In this document: one piece after another, positions 46,359 through 55,486 of the stretch | Layout: the number at the start of each line of letters is the position of its first letter | How positions within the stretch are numbered: position 1 is the stretch's first letter | Assembly: GCA_963772225.1 (NCBI GenBank) | Contig: CAVYWD010000005.1 | Location: forward strand, 62,001 to 126,000 | Direction: 5' to 3' | Origin: CAVYWD01 sp963772225 | GTDB taxonomy: Bacteria > Myxococcota > Myxococcia > Myxococcales > UBA5297 | Length of the DNA stretch: 64,000 nt | Program-made: the position numbers and the translations under genes | The notes under the pieces: model-generated | Told to the model about the DNA's origin: nothing | Database searches by the model: none | The model's input: the letters and a program-made list of their open reading frames with translations, nothing else

Positions 46359-48710
46359 CTACAGCATCGCCAACGGGTCGACGTCGAGGCTCGCGCGCAC
46401 GTTGCCCTTGAGCGCGCGGGCGGCGCGCTCCACCGCGTCCGCGACCGGCAGAAGCGCCTGAGCGCTGGGACCCTTGACGAGGAGCTGCCACCGCGTCCGG
46501 CCGCGGATCTTGGAGATGGGCGCGAGCGCCGGGCCGAGGAGCCTCAGGCGATTCGCCCCGGCGCGGATGGCCCCGGAAGCAGCTCGAGCGACGGCGCGCG
46601 CCGCGTCCGCCGTTTCGTCGGGGTGGGCGCCGTCGATTCGCACCGCGAGGAGGCGGCAGAACGGCGGATACAGAAAGCTCTGGCGCAGCTGGAGCTCGCC
46701 CTCGGCGAAACGCGAGAAGTCGTGGCCGACCACCGCCGCGATGGCGGGCGCCTCCGGGTTGAACGTCTGCACCAGCACCCGCCCTGGCTCCTTGCCGCGC
46801 CCGGCCCGGCCTGCGACCTGCGCCAGGAGCTGAAACGTCCGCTCGGCCGCGCGGAAATCGGGCAGGTTGAGCGCCAGGTCGGCGAGCAGCACGCCCACCA
46901 GCGTGACGCCGGGGAAGTCGTGGCCCTTGGCGACCATCTGCGTGCCGACGAGGACGTCCTTCTCGCCGCGGGCGAACGACGCGAGGAGCGCGGTCACCTC
47001 CTCGGCGGCGGTGGCCGAGTCGCGGTCGAGGCGCGCGACGCGCGCCTGGGGGAAGCGCTGCACGAGCTCCACCTCGACCCGCTCGGTGCCCATGCCCAAG
47101 CTCTCGAGCGGCCCCTGGCAGACGGGGCACACCGAGGGCAGGCCCTGCTCGTGCCCGCAGTAGTGGCAGAGCAGCCGGCCCTTCTTGCCGTGCCAGGTGA
47201 GGCTCACCGCGCACTCGGGGCAGGTGAGCGACTGCCCGCAGGCCAGGCACAGGTGGTAGGTCGAGTGCCCGCGCCGATTGAGGAAGAGGATGGCCTGCTG
47301 GCCCTTGTCGAGGACGGTCTGCAGCGCATCGGCGAGCGGAACGGAGAAGAGCGGCGCCTCTTCCTCGCCGGCGACGGCTTCATCGGCGAGGCCGGTCGAC
47401 GGGGGAGCGTCGGACTGCTGGGCGGCCCGCTCAGCTTCGGCGGCGCGCAGCTTCTGCTTGCCGGCGAGCTGGGGGAAGGCGGCGCTGACATGGCCGTGGC
47501 CGCAAAGGCGCATGTCGACGATCTCCACGGCGGGCATGGGCCGGTCGTCGACGCGGCGGGTGAGCTCGAGCAGCCCGTAGCGGCCGGTGCGCGCGTTGTG
47601 GAGCGTCTCCAGCGAGGGCGTGGCCGAGCCGAGGACGACTGGGCAATGGGCGCCCTTGGCGCGGACGACCGCGAGGTCGCGCGCGTGGTAGCGGAGCATC
47701 TCCTCTTGCTTGAAGGAGCCGTCGTGCTCCTCGTCGACGATGACGAGGCCCAGCCGCTGCACCGGGGCGAAGATGGCCGAGCGCACGCCCACCGCCAGAG
47801 GCGCCTCGCCGCTCTTGAGCCTGCGCCACTCGCTCAAGCGCTCGCGGTCCTTGAGGCCGGAGTGGAGCGCCGCGACCTGGTCGCCGAAGCGCGCGCGGAA
47901 GCGGCCGACGAGCTGCGGGGTGAGGGCGATCTCCGGGACGAGCACCAGCGCGCCCAGGCCTTGCGCCAGAGCCTTGGCGATGGCGCGCAGGTAGACCTCG
48001 GTCTTGCCGGAGCCGGTGACGCCGTGGAGGAGGAACGGCGCGAAGGCGCGCGCGTCCACGGCCGCCTCGAGCGCGACGAGGGCGGCGGCCTGCTCCACCG
48101 TGGGCGAAGGGACCGGCGCGCCGGCCAGGGCGAGCTCGGGGCGCTCAGGGACGATGGGCACCTCGCGGAGCGCGGCGAGGCCGCGCCCCATGAGGCGGCG
48201 GAGCGGTTCGCGCGCGCCGGGGATGGCGGTGGCGAGCTCCTCGAAGTCGACCTCGGCGGCAGCGGCGGCGAGGTAGTCGAGGATGGCGTTCATGGAGACG
48301 CCGCGCGGCCGCGGGGAGGAGCGGCCGGCCTCGGTCAGAGCCACGAGCTCGCGTACCCCGGGGCGCGAGACCGGCGCCTCTTCCGGGCGCGCGAGGCCCG
48401 GCGGGAGCGCCGCGCGCAAGACCTCGCCCAAGGGGTAGCGGTAGTAGCCCGCCGCCCAGCGGAGCAGGGCGAGCAGGTCGGCGTCGAAGGCGGGCTCCTG
48501 GTCGAGGACGCGCCCGATGTCGCGCAGCGGGACGCCTTGAGGGACCGACCGCGCCTCGCCAACGACGAAGCCGACGGCGCGCGCGCGGCCGAAGGGCACC
48601 ACGACGCGCTGGCCGGGCGAGAGGCGCTCGCCCAGCATGGGCGGCAGGCGGTAGGTGAAGAGCCCGTGCACCGGACGGCCGACGGCGATTTCGATGAGGC
48701 TTCCTTCCAA
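46359..48710 (-). CDS. priA: Primosomal replication-restart helicase PriA
   Basis: 783 residues from a TTG start at 48708-48710, chosen because GGAG lies 5 bases upstream and the N-terminus (MEGSLIEIAVGRPVHGLFTY) matches PriA. It contains the N-terminal DNA-binding domain, Walker A HGVTGSGKTEVYL, a DEEHD box, two zinc sites (CLACGQSLTCPEC, then CHYCGH and CPVCQG) and the motif VI region GRAGRG. It reloads the replisome at broken or stalled forks. Upstream on the same strand sits the Septu system, and beyond it the remains of a second priA. Convergent with the histidine kinase gene. Confidence 0.97.
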   Translation of the reverse strand: MEGSLIEIAVGRPVHGLFTYRLPPMLGERLSPGQRVVVPFGRARAVGFVVGEARSVPQGVPLRDIGRVLDQEPAFDADLLALLRWAAGYYRYPLGEVLRAALPPGLARPEEAPVSRPGVRELVALTEAGRSSPRPRGVSMNAILDYLAAAAAEVDFEELATAIPGAREPLRRLMGRGLAALREVPIVPERPELALAGAPVPSPTVEQAAALVALEAAVDARAFAPFLLHGVTGSGKTEVYLRAIAKALAQGLGALVLVPEIALTPQLVGRFRARFGDQVAALHSGLKDRERLSEWRRLKSGEAPLAVGVRSAIFAPVQRLGLVIVDEEHDGSFKQEEMLRYHARDLAVVRAKGAHCPVVLGSATPSLETLHNARTGRYGLLELTRRVDDRPMPAVEIVDMRLCGHGHVSAAFPQLAGKQKLRAAEAERAAQQSDAPPSTGLADEAVAGEEEAPLFSVPLADALQTVLDKGQQAILFLNRRGHSTYHLCLACGQSLTCPECAVSLTWHGKKGRLLCHYCGHEQGLPSVCPVCQGPLESLGMGTERVEVELVQRFPQARVARLDRDSATAAEEVTALLASFARGEKDVLVGTQMVAKGHDFPGVTLVGVLLADLALNLPDFRAAERTFQLLAQVAGRAGRGKEPGRVLVQTFNPEAPAIAAVVGHDFSRFAEGELQLRQSFLYPPFCRLLAVRIDGAHPDETADAARAVARAASGAIRAGANRLRLLGPALAPISKIRGRTRWQLLVKGPSAQALLPVADAVERAARALKGNVRASLDVDPLAML

Positions 48711-48766
48711 CGGCGCTCCGGGGCGGGGCTGAGGGGATTTCGCTTCGAGCGAACATCTTCCCCAAG

Positions 48767-49525
48767 TTAGAGAAGCGACCTGAGCTCCGCCTCATGGCGC
48801 TCGACAAGGTGCCGCAGTTGTTTCATGGGTTCCTCGAGACGAACTTCCGGGTGCGGTCTCCTCGGCCTCGCGAGCTTGGGAGCCTTGGCCTCCAAATAGG
48901 TCTTCGTCATCGCGGAATATGGTGCATCCGCCTGCATCGACCAGATGAGCAGCTTTCGAGCCTCCTGCCGCGTTGGCTCGGCCACGGCCAGCAGGAGGAG
49001 AGCGTCGATCTGCATGAGCCAACGCGACCGAATGTCCTCAAGCGGACTGCGATGCAATCCAAGCAACAGCCGAGTCTTTTCGCCGCGGTCCGTGCGCGCC
49101 ACGACGGTGGCGCCCAAGAAGGCCAGGTGTTCAGCTGGGTCATCCGTGCTTGGGTCCAAGAGACACGGCAACTTTCCGCACATTGGAAAGTGAGCCCACT
49201 TCTTCTGATTACAGATGCCGCAGGAAAACAACCAGTTGCGCCAGTCGAAGGCCAAGGCCTCGAACTCGGCGAGGCTCTTTGGCTTGTAGTGCTCAACATG
49301 CGGGTTCGACACGTGCGCCATCAGTGACTCGCAGAACCCGCACTTGTTCCGAAATTCTTCTCGAAGGGCCTCGGCCTCCGCTCGTAGTCCAGGGCGTTGC
49401 TGAGTCCAAAATGCGGACATCGTTAGTTTGGATTCTGAGCGACGCCTCCTTCGAAACTCGGCGAGCAACCCTTGCGCCTTCTCGGCAAAGCCGAGCGGGC
49501 CATCTGACCTGGCTACTCGAATCAC
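48767..49525 (-). CDS. ptuB: Septu anti-phage system HNH nuclease PtuB
   Basis: 252 residues from a GTG (49523-49525) that overlaps the TGA of ptuA (GTGA). The N-terminal MIRVARSDGP resembles the start of the PtuB/TIGR02646 family, which supports this start. The HNH nuclease centre is clear: C62-x2-C65 (NKCGFCESL), the H-x-E-H core (His76-Val-Glu78-His79) with YKPKSLAEFE, and C102-x2-C105-N106 (FSCGICNQKKW). In Septu, the ATPase PtuA forms a complex with PtuB, which degrades DNA during phage infection. GC is lower than in flanking genes, as expected for a mobile defence module. Confidence 0.88.
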   Translation of the reverse strand: MIRVARSDGPLGFAEKAQGLLAEFRRRRRSESKLTMSAFWTQQRPGLRAEAEALREEFRNKCGFCESLMAHVSNPHVEHYKPKSLAEFEALAFDWRNWLFSCGICNQKKWAHFPMCGKLPCLLDPSTDDPAEHLAFLGATVVARTDRGEKTRLLLGLHRSPLEDIRSRWLMQIDALLLLAVAEPTRQEARKLLIWSMQADAPYSAMTKTYLEAKAPKLARPRRPHPEVRLEEPMKQLRHLVERHEAELRSLL

Positions 49526-50907
49526 TCCAAAGCTCCGATCTCGGCATGGTGTTTCGCCACGGCTCTTCTTAGTTCCTCTGCCGTCGCTCGCTCATCAGGA
49601 TTCTCCAGTGCAGGAGGCAGGTCCTTGAACTTGATCTCGAATTGTGTCAGCTCCTTCGCCTCAACACTGCTCAATGCTCTCGACCTCTTGGCGTCGCCGA
49701 GGGCGATCATTCGACGAAGGTCGCGCTCAATAGAAGGCGGTCGCGTGCTCTCAAGTCCGAAGATTTCGGTAAGAATCTGGTCGGCGCGCCAGCTTGCGAT
49801 GGACACCTGGCTTGCCTCGGCAAGCACCTCCCCGTTCTTCTCGTGTAGCACGATGTTTCCGCCTGGACGCGAAACTTGGGCAAGGAACGGGCTATGGGTC
49901 GCAATAATGAATTGAATTCTCGGGAACTTTGTTAGCAGCCACTCTCCAATTCTTTGCTGCCAGCGTGGATGCAAGTGGGCGTCCAACTCGTCAATAAGAA
50001 CGACTCCATGGGACTCTAAAGGGTCTGAAGCATCCGGAAAGGCTCCAGCCAGCCAGCGCACTAGGTCGATTCCAAGCGCGAGCATTGCCCGGTAGCCATC
50101 GCTCAGGCTCTCGAACGGGACCGGCTCCTTGGTGGCAAGTTGAAGGCGTGCAGTCCTGGCGTCTACCAGAAGCGTCGCTTTCTCAAGCAGAAAGTCCGAT
50201 GCGAAGGCCTGTTTTACTATGTCGAGTGTATGCCTGCTGCTCTCGTCTCCGTCTCGCGCTGTGTTGTGAAGGCTGATCAGCCATTCCGCGGCATTCGTGA
50301 GCGCGGCGTCCTCGCGAAATAATGTTAGGAAACGCGCGGACTTTCGTCCCGAGTAGAGAATCTTGTCGGCGCCTTGCGATCCGCCGCTGAGTCGACGGAA
50401 GGGGCCATAACCACAGGCAAGCCACCCTTGTTTGTTTTCTGCGTAGGCAGTCTTGTTCAGGCGATTTGCTGCCTTGGTGATTGCTTCGCGCTCGCGCGGG
50501 TTGCCTCCCGCTGGTGCCGCGACAATGCTTGGCACGGTTGGTTGCTCAGGAAGGTTCTTTGGCAATCGCTCGGGATCGGCGCCCGTTATTAAAAAGTGGG
50601 TCTTGTAGGGGGATTTCTTTGGGAATTTCGGCAACTGGGCGTCGCCGGGATGCCACAGGAGCTCCGCCTCGATGTTGCCAAAAGGCTCTTCTTGGCGGAC
50701 CCAGCGTTCGGCAATGGGGAGCAGCTCCCGCATTGCCCCTGGTCCGGCAAGCGGCACCGCCATTGCCTGAAGAAGGGTGCTCTTGCCGAGCCCGTTTTCG
50801 CCGAGTATCGTAGTCCAGTGTCGGATCTCGCCGTCGCCTTCGGTAAACTCAAGTTTGAGGTCTCGAAAACACTTGATGTTCCGGACGGTGATCTCGCTGA
50901 GATACAT
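49522..50907 (-). CDS. ptuA: Septu anti-phage system ATPase PtuA
   Basis: 461 residues with an AGGAGA ribosome-binding site. An ABC/OLD-type AAA_21 ATPase: Walker A ILGENGLGKST (Gly36-Ser43), an ABC-signature-like FESLSDGYRAMLALG, Walker B VVLIDELDAHLHPRWQ and the H-loop FIIATHSPFLAQVS. This is the PtuA component, whose oligomer senses phage-related nucleotide or DNA states and holds PtuB. The immediate overlap with an HNH gene is what defines Septu. GC and codon use differ from the neighbours, with more A/T at third positions, indicating transfer. Confidence 0.88.
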   Translation of the reverse strand: MYLSEITVRNIKCFRDLKLEFTEGDGEIRHWTTILGENGLGKSTLLQAMAVPLAGPGAMRELLPIAERWVRQEEPFGNIEAELLWHPGDAQLPKFPKKSPYKTHFLITGADPERLPKNLPEQPTVPSIVAAPAGGNPREREAITKAANRLNKTAYAENKQGWLACGYGPFRRLSGGSQGADKILYSGRKSARFLTLFREDAALTNAAEWLISLHNTARDGDESSRHTLDIVKQAFASDFLLEKATLLVDARTARLQLATKEPVPFESLSDGYRAMLALGIDLVRWLAGAFPDASDPLESHGVVLIDELDAHLHPRWQQRIGEWLLTKFPRIQFIIATHSPFLAQVSRPGGNIVLHEKNGEVLAEASQVSIASWRADQILTEIFGLESTRPPSIERDLRRMIALGDAKRSRALSSVEAKELTQFEIKFKDLPPALENPDERATAEELRRAVAKHHAEIGALE

Positions 50908-51129
50908 CGACGTTCTCCTGTGGCTGCCGCCGCGACGCTGGCTTCGAGGTTCCGGATCCGTTTGCCCTGTGTGGCCCGAGGCGCCCTGCGCGCGGGGTCA
51001 GGGGTCCTCTTCGTCGACGATACCCGAGTCGCTGGGCGGGATACGACGCACAAGAAGGACATCCAACCCCTAAGAGTGCTCTCGCGCAAGCGCCAATAAG
51101 AAATCAGCACGGACCGCCACCCTCGTCAG

Positions 51130-51395
51130 ACTGAAGAAGTGCAGACCCTGCATGAAGCCACAACATTGGCAGAGAAGGAGACCTCGCCCTCTTGCCGTGC
51201 CCGGTGAGGCTCGCCTCGCGGTCCGCGAAGTTGGGCAACTGCTCGCGGGGGGGGGCGCACGCGCGGCCGAAGGAGACCACCTCCCGCTGGCCGGGCCAGA
51301 GGCGATCGCCCAGCATGGGCGGCAGGCGACAGGTGAACAGGCTGTGTACCGGGCGGCCTAGGGCGATTCTCGATGTGGCTTCCTTCCAACGGCGC
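51130..51395 (-). pseudogene. Relic of a second priA (5' end joined to zinc-finger region)
   Basis: Reading on the minus strand, 51395-51240 matches the 5' end of priA in this window: the start region TTGGAAGGAAGCC is identical and the protein reads ALGRPVHSLFTCRLPPMLGDRL against AVGRPVHGLFTYRLPPMLGERL. Then 51235-51165 matches the zinc-finger region (AVSLTWHGKKGR against EASLTGHGKRAR). About 1.3 kb of the gene between these parts is missing, and the frame is broken, including one extra base at GATTC 51364-51368. It is a dead, internally deleted copy located just outside the Septu genes. Confidence 0.7.
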
Positions 51396-51429
51396 ACCGG
51401 GCGGCGTGCGTCGCCGCGTGCGGGAGAAT

Positions 51430-51490
51430 ACCCGAGCACCTTCAGAACGAGAGGCTCAGCTGGGCACCGCGCCGTTTCGGGAGGCGGCTG
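51430..51490 (-). pseudogene. Fragment matching the 3' end of the caspase-like gene
   Basis: This short stretch closely matches 52525-52580, the 3' end of the caspase-like gene: both share the string TTCAGAACGAGAGGCTCAGC. It lies between the priA relic and the LysM pseudogene, so the scar is a mosaic of pieces of genes that still exist nearby. Confidence 0.6.
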
Positions 51491-51501
51491 GGGCGACGGC
51501 G

Positions 51502-52346
51502 AGCCGAAATCGACCGCCAAGTGCGTGTGGATCTCCTTGGCGTCCCTGGTTCCCCAGTTGAAGAACGCCAGGTCCTCGCGGGTCATCCCGGCGGCCTTGG
51601 CGACGCTCTCGAGCGTCTCGCCGTCACGCATTCGGTGCTCCTCCACCGCCACGAGGCGCTTCACCTCGGACGCCGCCTGCTTCTCCTCCTCCGTCGCCTC
51701 GCGGATCTCCTCGGGTTTGCCCCAGCCGCACTCCACGACCGACGTCTCCAGCTTGGCCCCGTCCCTCGCCGCCTCGACCGCGTAGGACCCCGGCGCCACG
51801 CCGTTGAGCCGTTGAGCCGGATGAGCCCCTGTGAGTTCGTGGCGGCCTTGCTCGGCGCGTCTTCGGGCCCGGACACCTGCAGCGCGAGCCGGCCCACCCC
51901 CGAGCCGTCGTGGTCGAAAAGACCACCTGCAGCTCGAAGTACTTGTCCGGCGGCGCATAGGCCGGCTGGGGCGAAGGCGGGTCGAGCAGCGCCGGGGGCC
52001 TGTAGGGTCGCCGCTCGATTCTGTACGCCTTCACCGCGCCCGAGGCGAGGGCGCCCGCGAGCGACTGGGCGAGCCCGCGGTCGTCGCAGGTCGAGAGGTC
52101 TCCCGGCGCGCCCAGGCCCACGTTGCTCGACGCGAACGTTCGGAGCTCGAACCGATGCAGCGGGTCGATCATCAAGCCTTCGATGAGCCTCAGCGCCGCA
52201 TCGGGCTTGGACCAGAGCTCGAGCTCCTAAAGCTCGTCGCCGAAGAACTTCACCTTCTCCGCCGCGAATTTGGAGCCGACGGTCGCAACGGAGATGAGCT
52301 CGATCCTCGTGCGCAAGCTGATGTGAATCGTCGCCCAGGCTGCCAT
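51502..52346 (-). pseudogene. Broken LysM-domain protein gene (copy 1)
   Basis: Homologous over most of its length to the gene at 58824-56277. It starts MAAWATIHISLRTRIEL and is inactivated by an in-frame TAG after about 39 codons (near 52227), a frameshift in a run of A residues near 51915, and a tandem 8-bp duplication (GCCGTTGA region, ~51802-51820) that shifts the frame again. The C-terminal part after the LysM domain (EHRMRDGETLESVAKAAGM) is missing. The remaining segments include the Ig-like region and the LysM. Clearly non-functional. Confidence 0.8.
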
Positions 52347-52533
52347 ATCCCCTCCGTCACCGAGGCGCCCAGCAGCGCGAAGGCTCCAGGCTGGGCCTCG
52401 CGGCTCGCCCTCGGCGAAGTCTCGTATTGCCAGGTCTCTCAATGTGCCGCGCGAGCGCAGCGCAGGGGACTTTAGCAAGGTTCTCCGCCGAGCGGGCTGG
52501 CCCGGACGCCGCGCGCGACCAACCCGAGCGCTT

Positions 52534-54184
52534 TCAGAACGAGAGGCTCAGCTGGAGCCCCGCGCCGCTTTGGGAGACGGAAGGGGCGACGGCGAGGGTC
52601 ACGGCAGGCGGCGCTGCGGGCGTGGGCGCGCCGGGCGCCTCGAGCTTGCGCTGCAGCGAGTGATTGTACTCCTCGGTCAGGCGTCGGAATCTCGTCGGGT
52701 GCGACCGGGTGCGGGTCGACGAAAAGGCTGCCGATCATCGCGACCCCGCCCGCCACGATGGCGCCGATGCAGACGTTGCCGATGGTCTGCCTGCTTTCGT
52801 CGCTCAAGTTGGCGCCCTTGAGGAGGGCGACGCCAACCGTCAAAGAGCCGATTTCGAGCGCCAGGCCTCCCCACCCGAGTGTCGCACGGAGCGCGCTCCG
52901 GCTCTCGTACGCCTCGGCCAGATCCGGGCGGCCCACTTCCCGTAAAAACTCGCCCTCGTCCGTCTCCTTGAGGTACCGCCCGCGAGAGATCTGCGCCGAG
53001 GAGTGAATCTCGCCCCTGCCGTGCACGAGGACATCGCCCACGGTGAAGTACTTCGCGTCGTACTCGGCCCGAGCCTCGGGGCTGAGCGCATCGAGCCCCT
53101 CGAGCCCGGCCGGCGCGCTCGAGCCCTTGCTCGCGACGGGCGGCGAGGCGACCGGCTGCAGCTCCGACCAGGTCACCTTGCGGACCTCGCCGGCCGCGAC
53201 GGCGACGCGCGCGGAGAACGCCTGCGTGCCCTTCCAAGCGCGCACCGCGTATTCGCCAGCGGCCAAGGCCACGCGCCGCGCCCCGCCTTCGCCCAGCTCC
53301 GCGAGCACTTGGTCGCGGCGGACGAACAGGATCAGCGCGCGCTGAATGCCTTCCGGGAGCTCCAGCGCGCCCGAGGGCGCCGACACCTCGGTGAGCACCA
53401 GCTCGCCCTTGCCGGCCAGGCGGTAATCGTAGGCCGGGTGCTGCCGGAGGCCTGCGGAGGCCGTCGCGGCGAGGGTGTGATCGAACGCGTAGCGGTACGC
53501 CTCGGAGAGCGTGACTCGCCCGTCGCCCGAGGTGTCGGCGGCGCCGCGCAGCCCGGAGACGAGGTGGTGGGTGAAGAACGAGCCGCGGATCTCGCGCGAC
53601 TCGAGCGCCAGCTCGTCCGCGGCGCTGGAGGTGAGCATGGCCTCGCCGGTCGCGTCGAGCTGGTCGGTGAGCTTGATCTCGAAGGGCGGCGCTCGGGTCC
53701 CGCCCTTGCTGCTCACCAGCGCGCCGCTCTTGCAGCCGTCGACGACCACCACCCGCACGTCCGCGCGAGCCCCCTCGAGCCAGGCGCGCAGCTCGGCGTA
53801 TGCGATCCGGTCGGGCCCGAGCTCCAGCGCCTCCGCGTCGGAGTGGCCGGAGTAGTAGAAGAGCAGGACGCTGCGGTCCTCCGGGGTCCGCCGGAAGTCG
53901 GCCACCTTCTGCGCGGCGCGGTCGACGGCGTCTTTGAGCTCCGCCTTGCCGCGGCCCTTCAGCAAGAACAGGTCTTCGGCGCGGACGTCGCCGAGCTGCG
54001 CGAGGACGTCGGCGACCTTGGCGGCATCGTCCTCGGCGAAGTGCAGCGGCTGCTCGGCCGGGCCGCCGACGTTGTTTCCGACGACCACCGCCACCCTCCG
54101 GGTCTCGGCGAGCGCGGGCGACCCCAGGGCGAGGCTCGCTCCGATGAGACAGAGCGCCGGGGCGAGGCGAGAGGCGCGTGACAT
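52534..54184 (-). CDS. Caspase-family (peptidase C14-like) protein (one-base insertion in this sequence)
   Basis: About 549 residues from the ATG at 54182-54184 once one base is removed at GAATC 52687-52691; the repaired end reads RRLTEEYNHSLQRKLE and finishes GAGLQLSLSF at 52534. A signal peptide (LCLIGASLALGSPALA) is followed by a caspase p20 fold with both catalytic residues: His114 in FYYSGHSDAEAL and Cys151 in VVVDGCKSGAL. The middle is beta-rich, and a hydrophobic pair of segments (TLGWGGLALEIGSLTVG and IVAGGVAMIGSLF) near residues 460-510 suggests membrane anchoring. It follows the sigma/anti-sigma pair by 67 bp. The substrate is unknown. Confidence 0.82.
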
Positions 54185-54251
54185 GGGGTTCTCCGCGAAA
54201 AAGAGTTGGGTTTCGCATCCCTCAACGCCGGGCCGCGCCGGGATGGCCAAT

Positions 54252-55004
54252 CTATTCTCCGGGAGGAGCGAGCTTCTCGAGCAGGACCGACGCCTGTGGA
54301 AACGGCACCGGGAGCCGGCGCGTGCGCCGGATGGCCTCGGCGCCGGAGGCACCGAGCGCCCGCAAGGCCTCGGCGATCTGTGCCGAGTCCAGGGGGCGGT
54401 CGGAGAAGATGGCGAAGACTCGCTCTGGCCCGGGTGCGTCGTCGAGGACGATGCTGTCGGGGAGGAGCTCGATGGGCCCGGCGTCGGGGGCTAGGCGGGT
54501 GCTCGGAAGATAGAGGTTCGCCTGGCCGCGGCCGTCGATCGACGCGACGAGCGCGAAGGCCGCCCCGCCGGCCTCGACCCCGAAGCGGATCTGGTCGCCG
54601 GGGCGAAGGCGGGCGCCGTCCTCCACGGGAAAGACGCGCCCTTCCCGGCGTCCGAAGATCTTGAGCACGCCGGCTCCCTTGGCCTGGTACGCGGGCGCGC
54701 GCTCGGGGAGCGCCAGGGCGACGACCGCCAGCGCCGCCGCGGCGCCCGCCGCGAGGCCGAGCGCGGAAAGAAGGCTTCGCCACCGGCGCCGCACCGAAAG
54801 GCGCAGCTCGAGGGCCGGGAGCGTGCGCGGTAGCACGGTTTGGGCGAAGCGCCGCCGCGCCTCGCGGGCGCCTTCGAGCTCCGCGCGGCAGCGCGCGCAG
54901 GTGCGGGCGTGCGCTTCAACGAAGCGGCGCTCCTCCTCTGCCGCCTTTCCCAACAGGATCCGGGCGAGCAGCAGATCGGACGGGTGGCCGAGGGAATTCT
55001 TCAT
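54252..55004 (-). CDS. Zinc-finger anti-sigma factor with DUF4384-like domain
   Basis: 250 residues from the ATG at 55002-55004, which overlaps the stop of the sigma-factor gene (ATGA). The N-terminus has the ZAS motif H-x3-C-x2-C (AHARTCARC), one membrane helix follows (ALGLAAGAAAALAVVALAL, residues ~95-115), and the outer part is a DUF4384-like sensory region (ALVASIDGRGQANLYLP). It should hold the sigma factor at the membrane until a signal arrives. It is the middle gene of the sigma, anti-sigma, caspase-like operon. Confidence 0.85.
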   Translation of the reverse strand: MKNSLGHPSDLLLARILLGKAAEEERRFVEAHARTCARCRAELEGAREARRRFAQTVLPRTLPALELRLSVRRRWRSLLSALGLAAGAAAALAVVALALPERAPAYQAKGAGVLKIFGRREGRVFPVEDGARLRPGDQIRFGVEAGGAAFALVASIDGRGQANLYLPSTRLAPDAGPIELLPDSIVLDDAPGPERVFAIFSDRPLDSAQIAEALRALGASGAEAIRRTRRLPVPFPQASVLLEKLAPPGE

Positions 55005-55486
55005 GACATCCTCCGGGCGATCTTGCGGGCCCGCTCCTGAAAGACGGCGAGCCGGTTGGCGACGGTGCACCGGGAGATCCCGAGCAGGCGGGCGGCCTCG
55101 ACGTGGTCCAGGCCGTCGACGTAGTGGGCCCAGGCCACGGCGCGCAGCTTCGCGTCCACGCGCTCGAGGATGCGCCGCGCGAGATCGCGATCGGCGAGGA
55201 GCTCTTCGAGGGAGGAGCCCTCGGGCACCTCGGGCAGCTCGTCTCGCGGCTCGGCGCCTCGCCGGCGGTTGCGGACCTCGTTGAGACAGTAATTGGTCGC
55301 GATACGCCATATCCATCGAAGCGCCTCGTTCGCGTCAGGCGCGCGATTCAGGTGTCGATGAACTCGCACGAATGTCTCTTGGGTCGCGTCCTCGGCGGCG
55401 GCCTCATCTGCGAGCAGCCTCAGACAGCGCCAGTAGATGGCCGGGCCATATTCTCGATACAAGGCGATGAAGCGGTCCGTGGTCAC
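55001..55486 (-). CDS. ECF-type RNA polymerase sigma factor
   Basis: 161 residues from a GTG at 55484-55486; no better start with a strong ribosome-binding site was found. Region 2 (FIALYREYGPAIYWRCLRLL and EDATQETFVRVHRHL) and region 4 with its helix-turn-helix (LDHVEAARLLGISRCTVANRL) are present and region 3 is absent, as in ECF factors. It is tied by overlap to a zinc-finger anti-sigma factor and probably directs expression of its own operon, including the caspase-like gene. Confidence 0.9.
   Translation of the reverse strand: MTTDRFIALYREYGPAIYWRCLRLLADEAAAEDATQETFVRVHRHLNRAPDANEALRWIWRIATNYCLNEVRNRRRGAEPRDELPEVPEGSSLEELLADRDLARRILERVDAKLRAVAWAHYVDGLDHVEAARLLGISRCTVANRLAVFQERARKIARRMS

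Noticed and set aside
48767..50907. Reading the ATPase-HNH pair as part of a retron
   Set aside because: No reverse transcriptase or msr/msd-like region is found next to it; the two-gene overlap fits stand-alone Septu.
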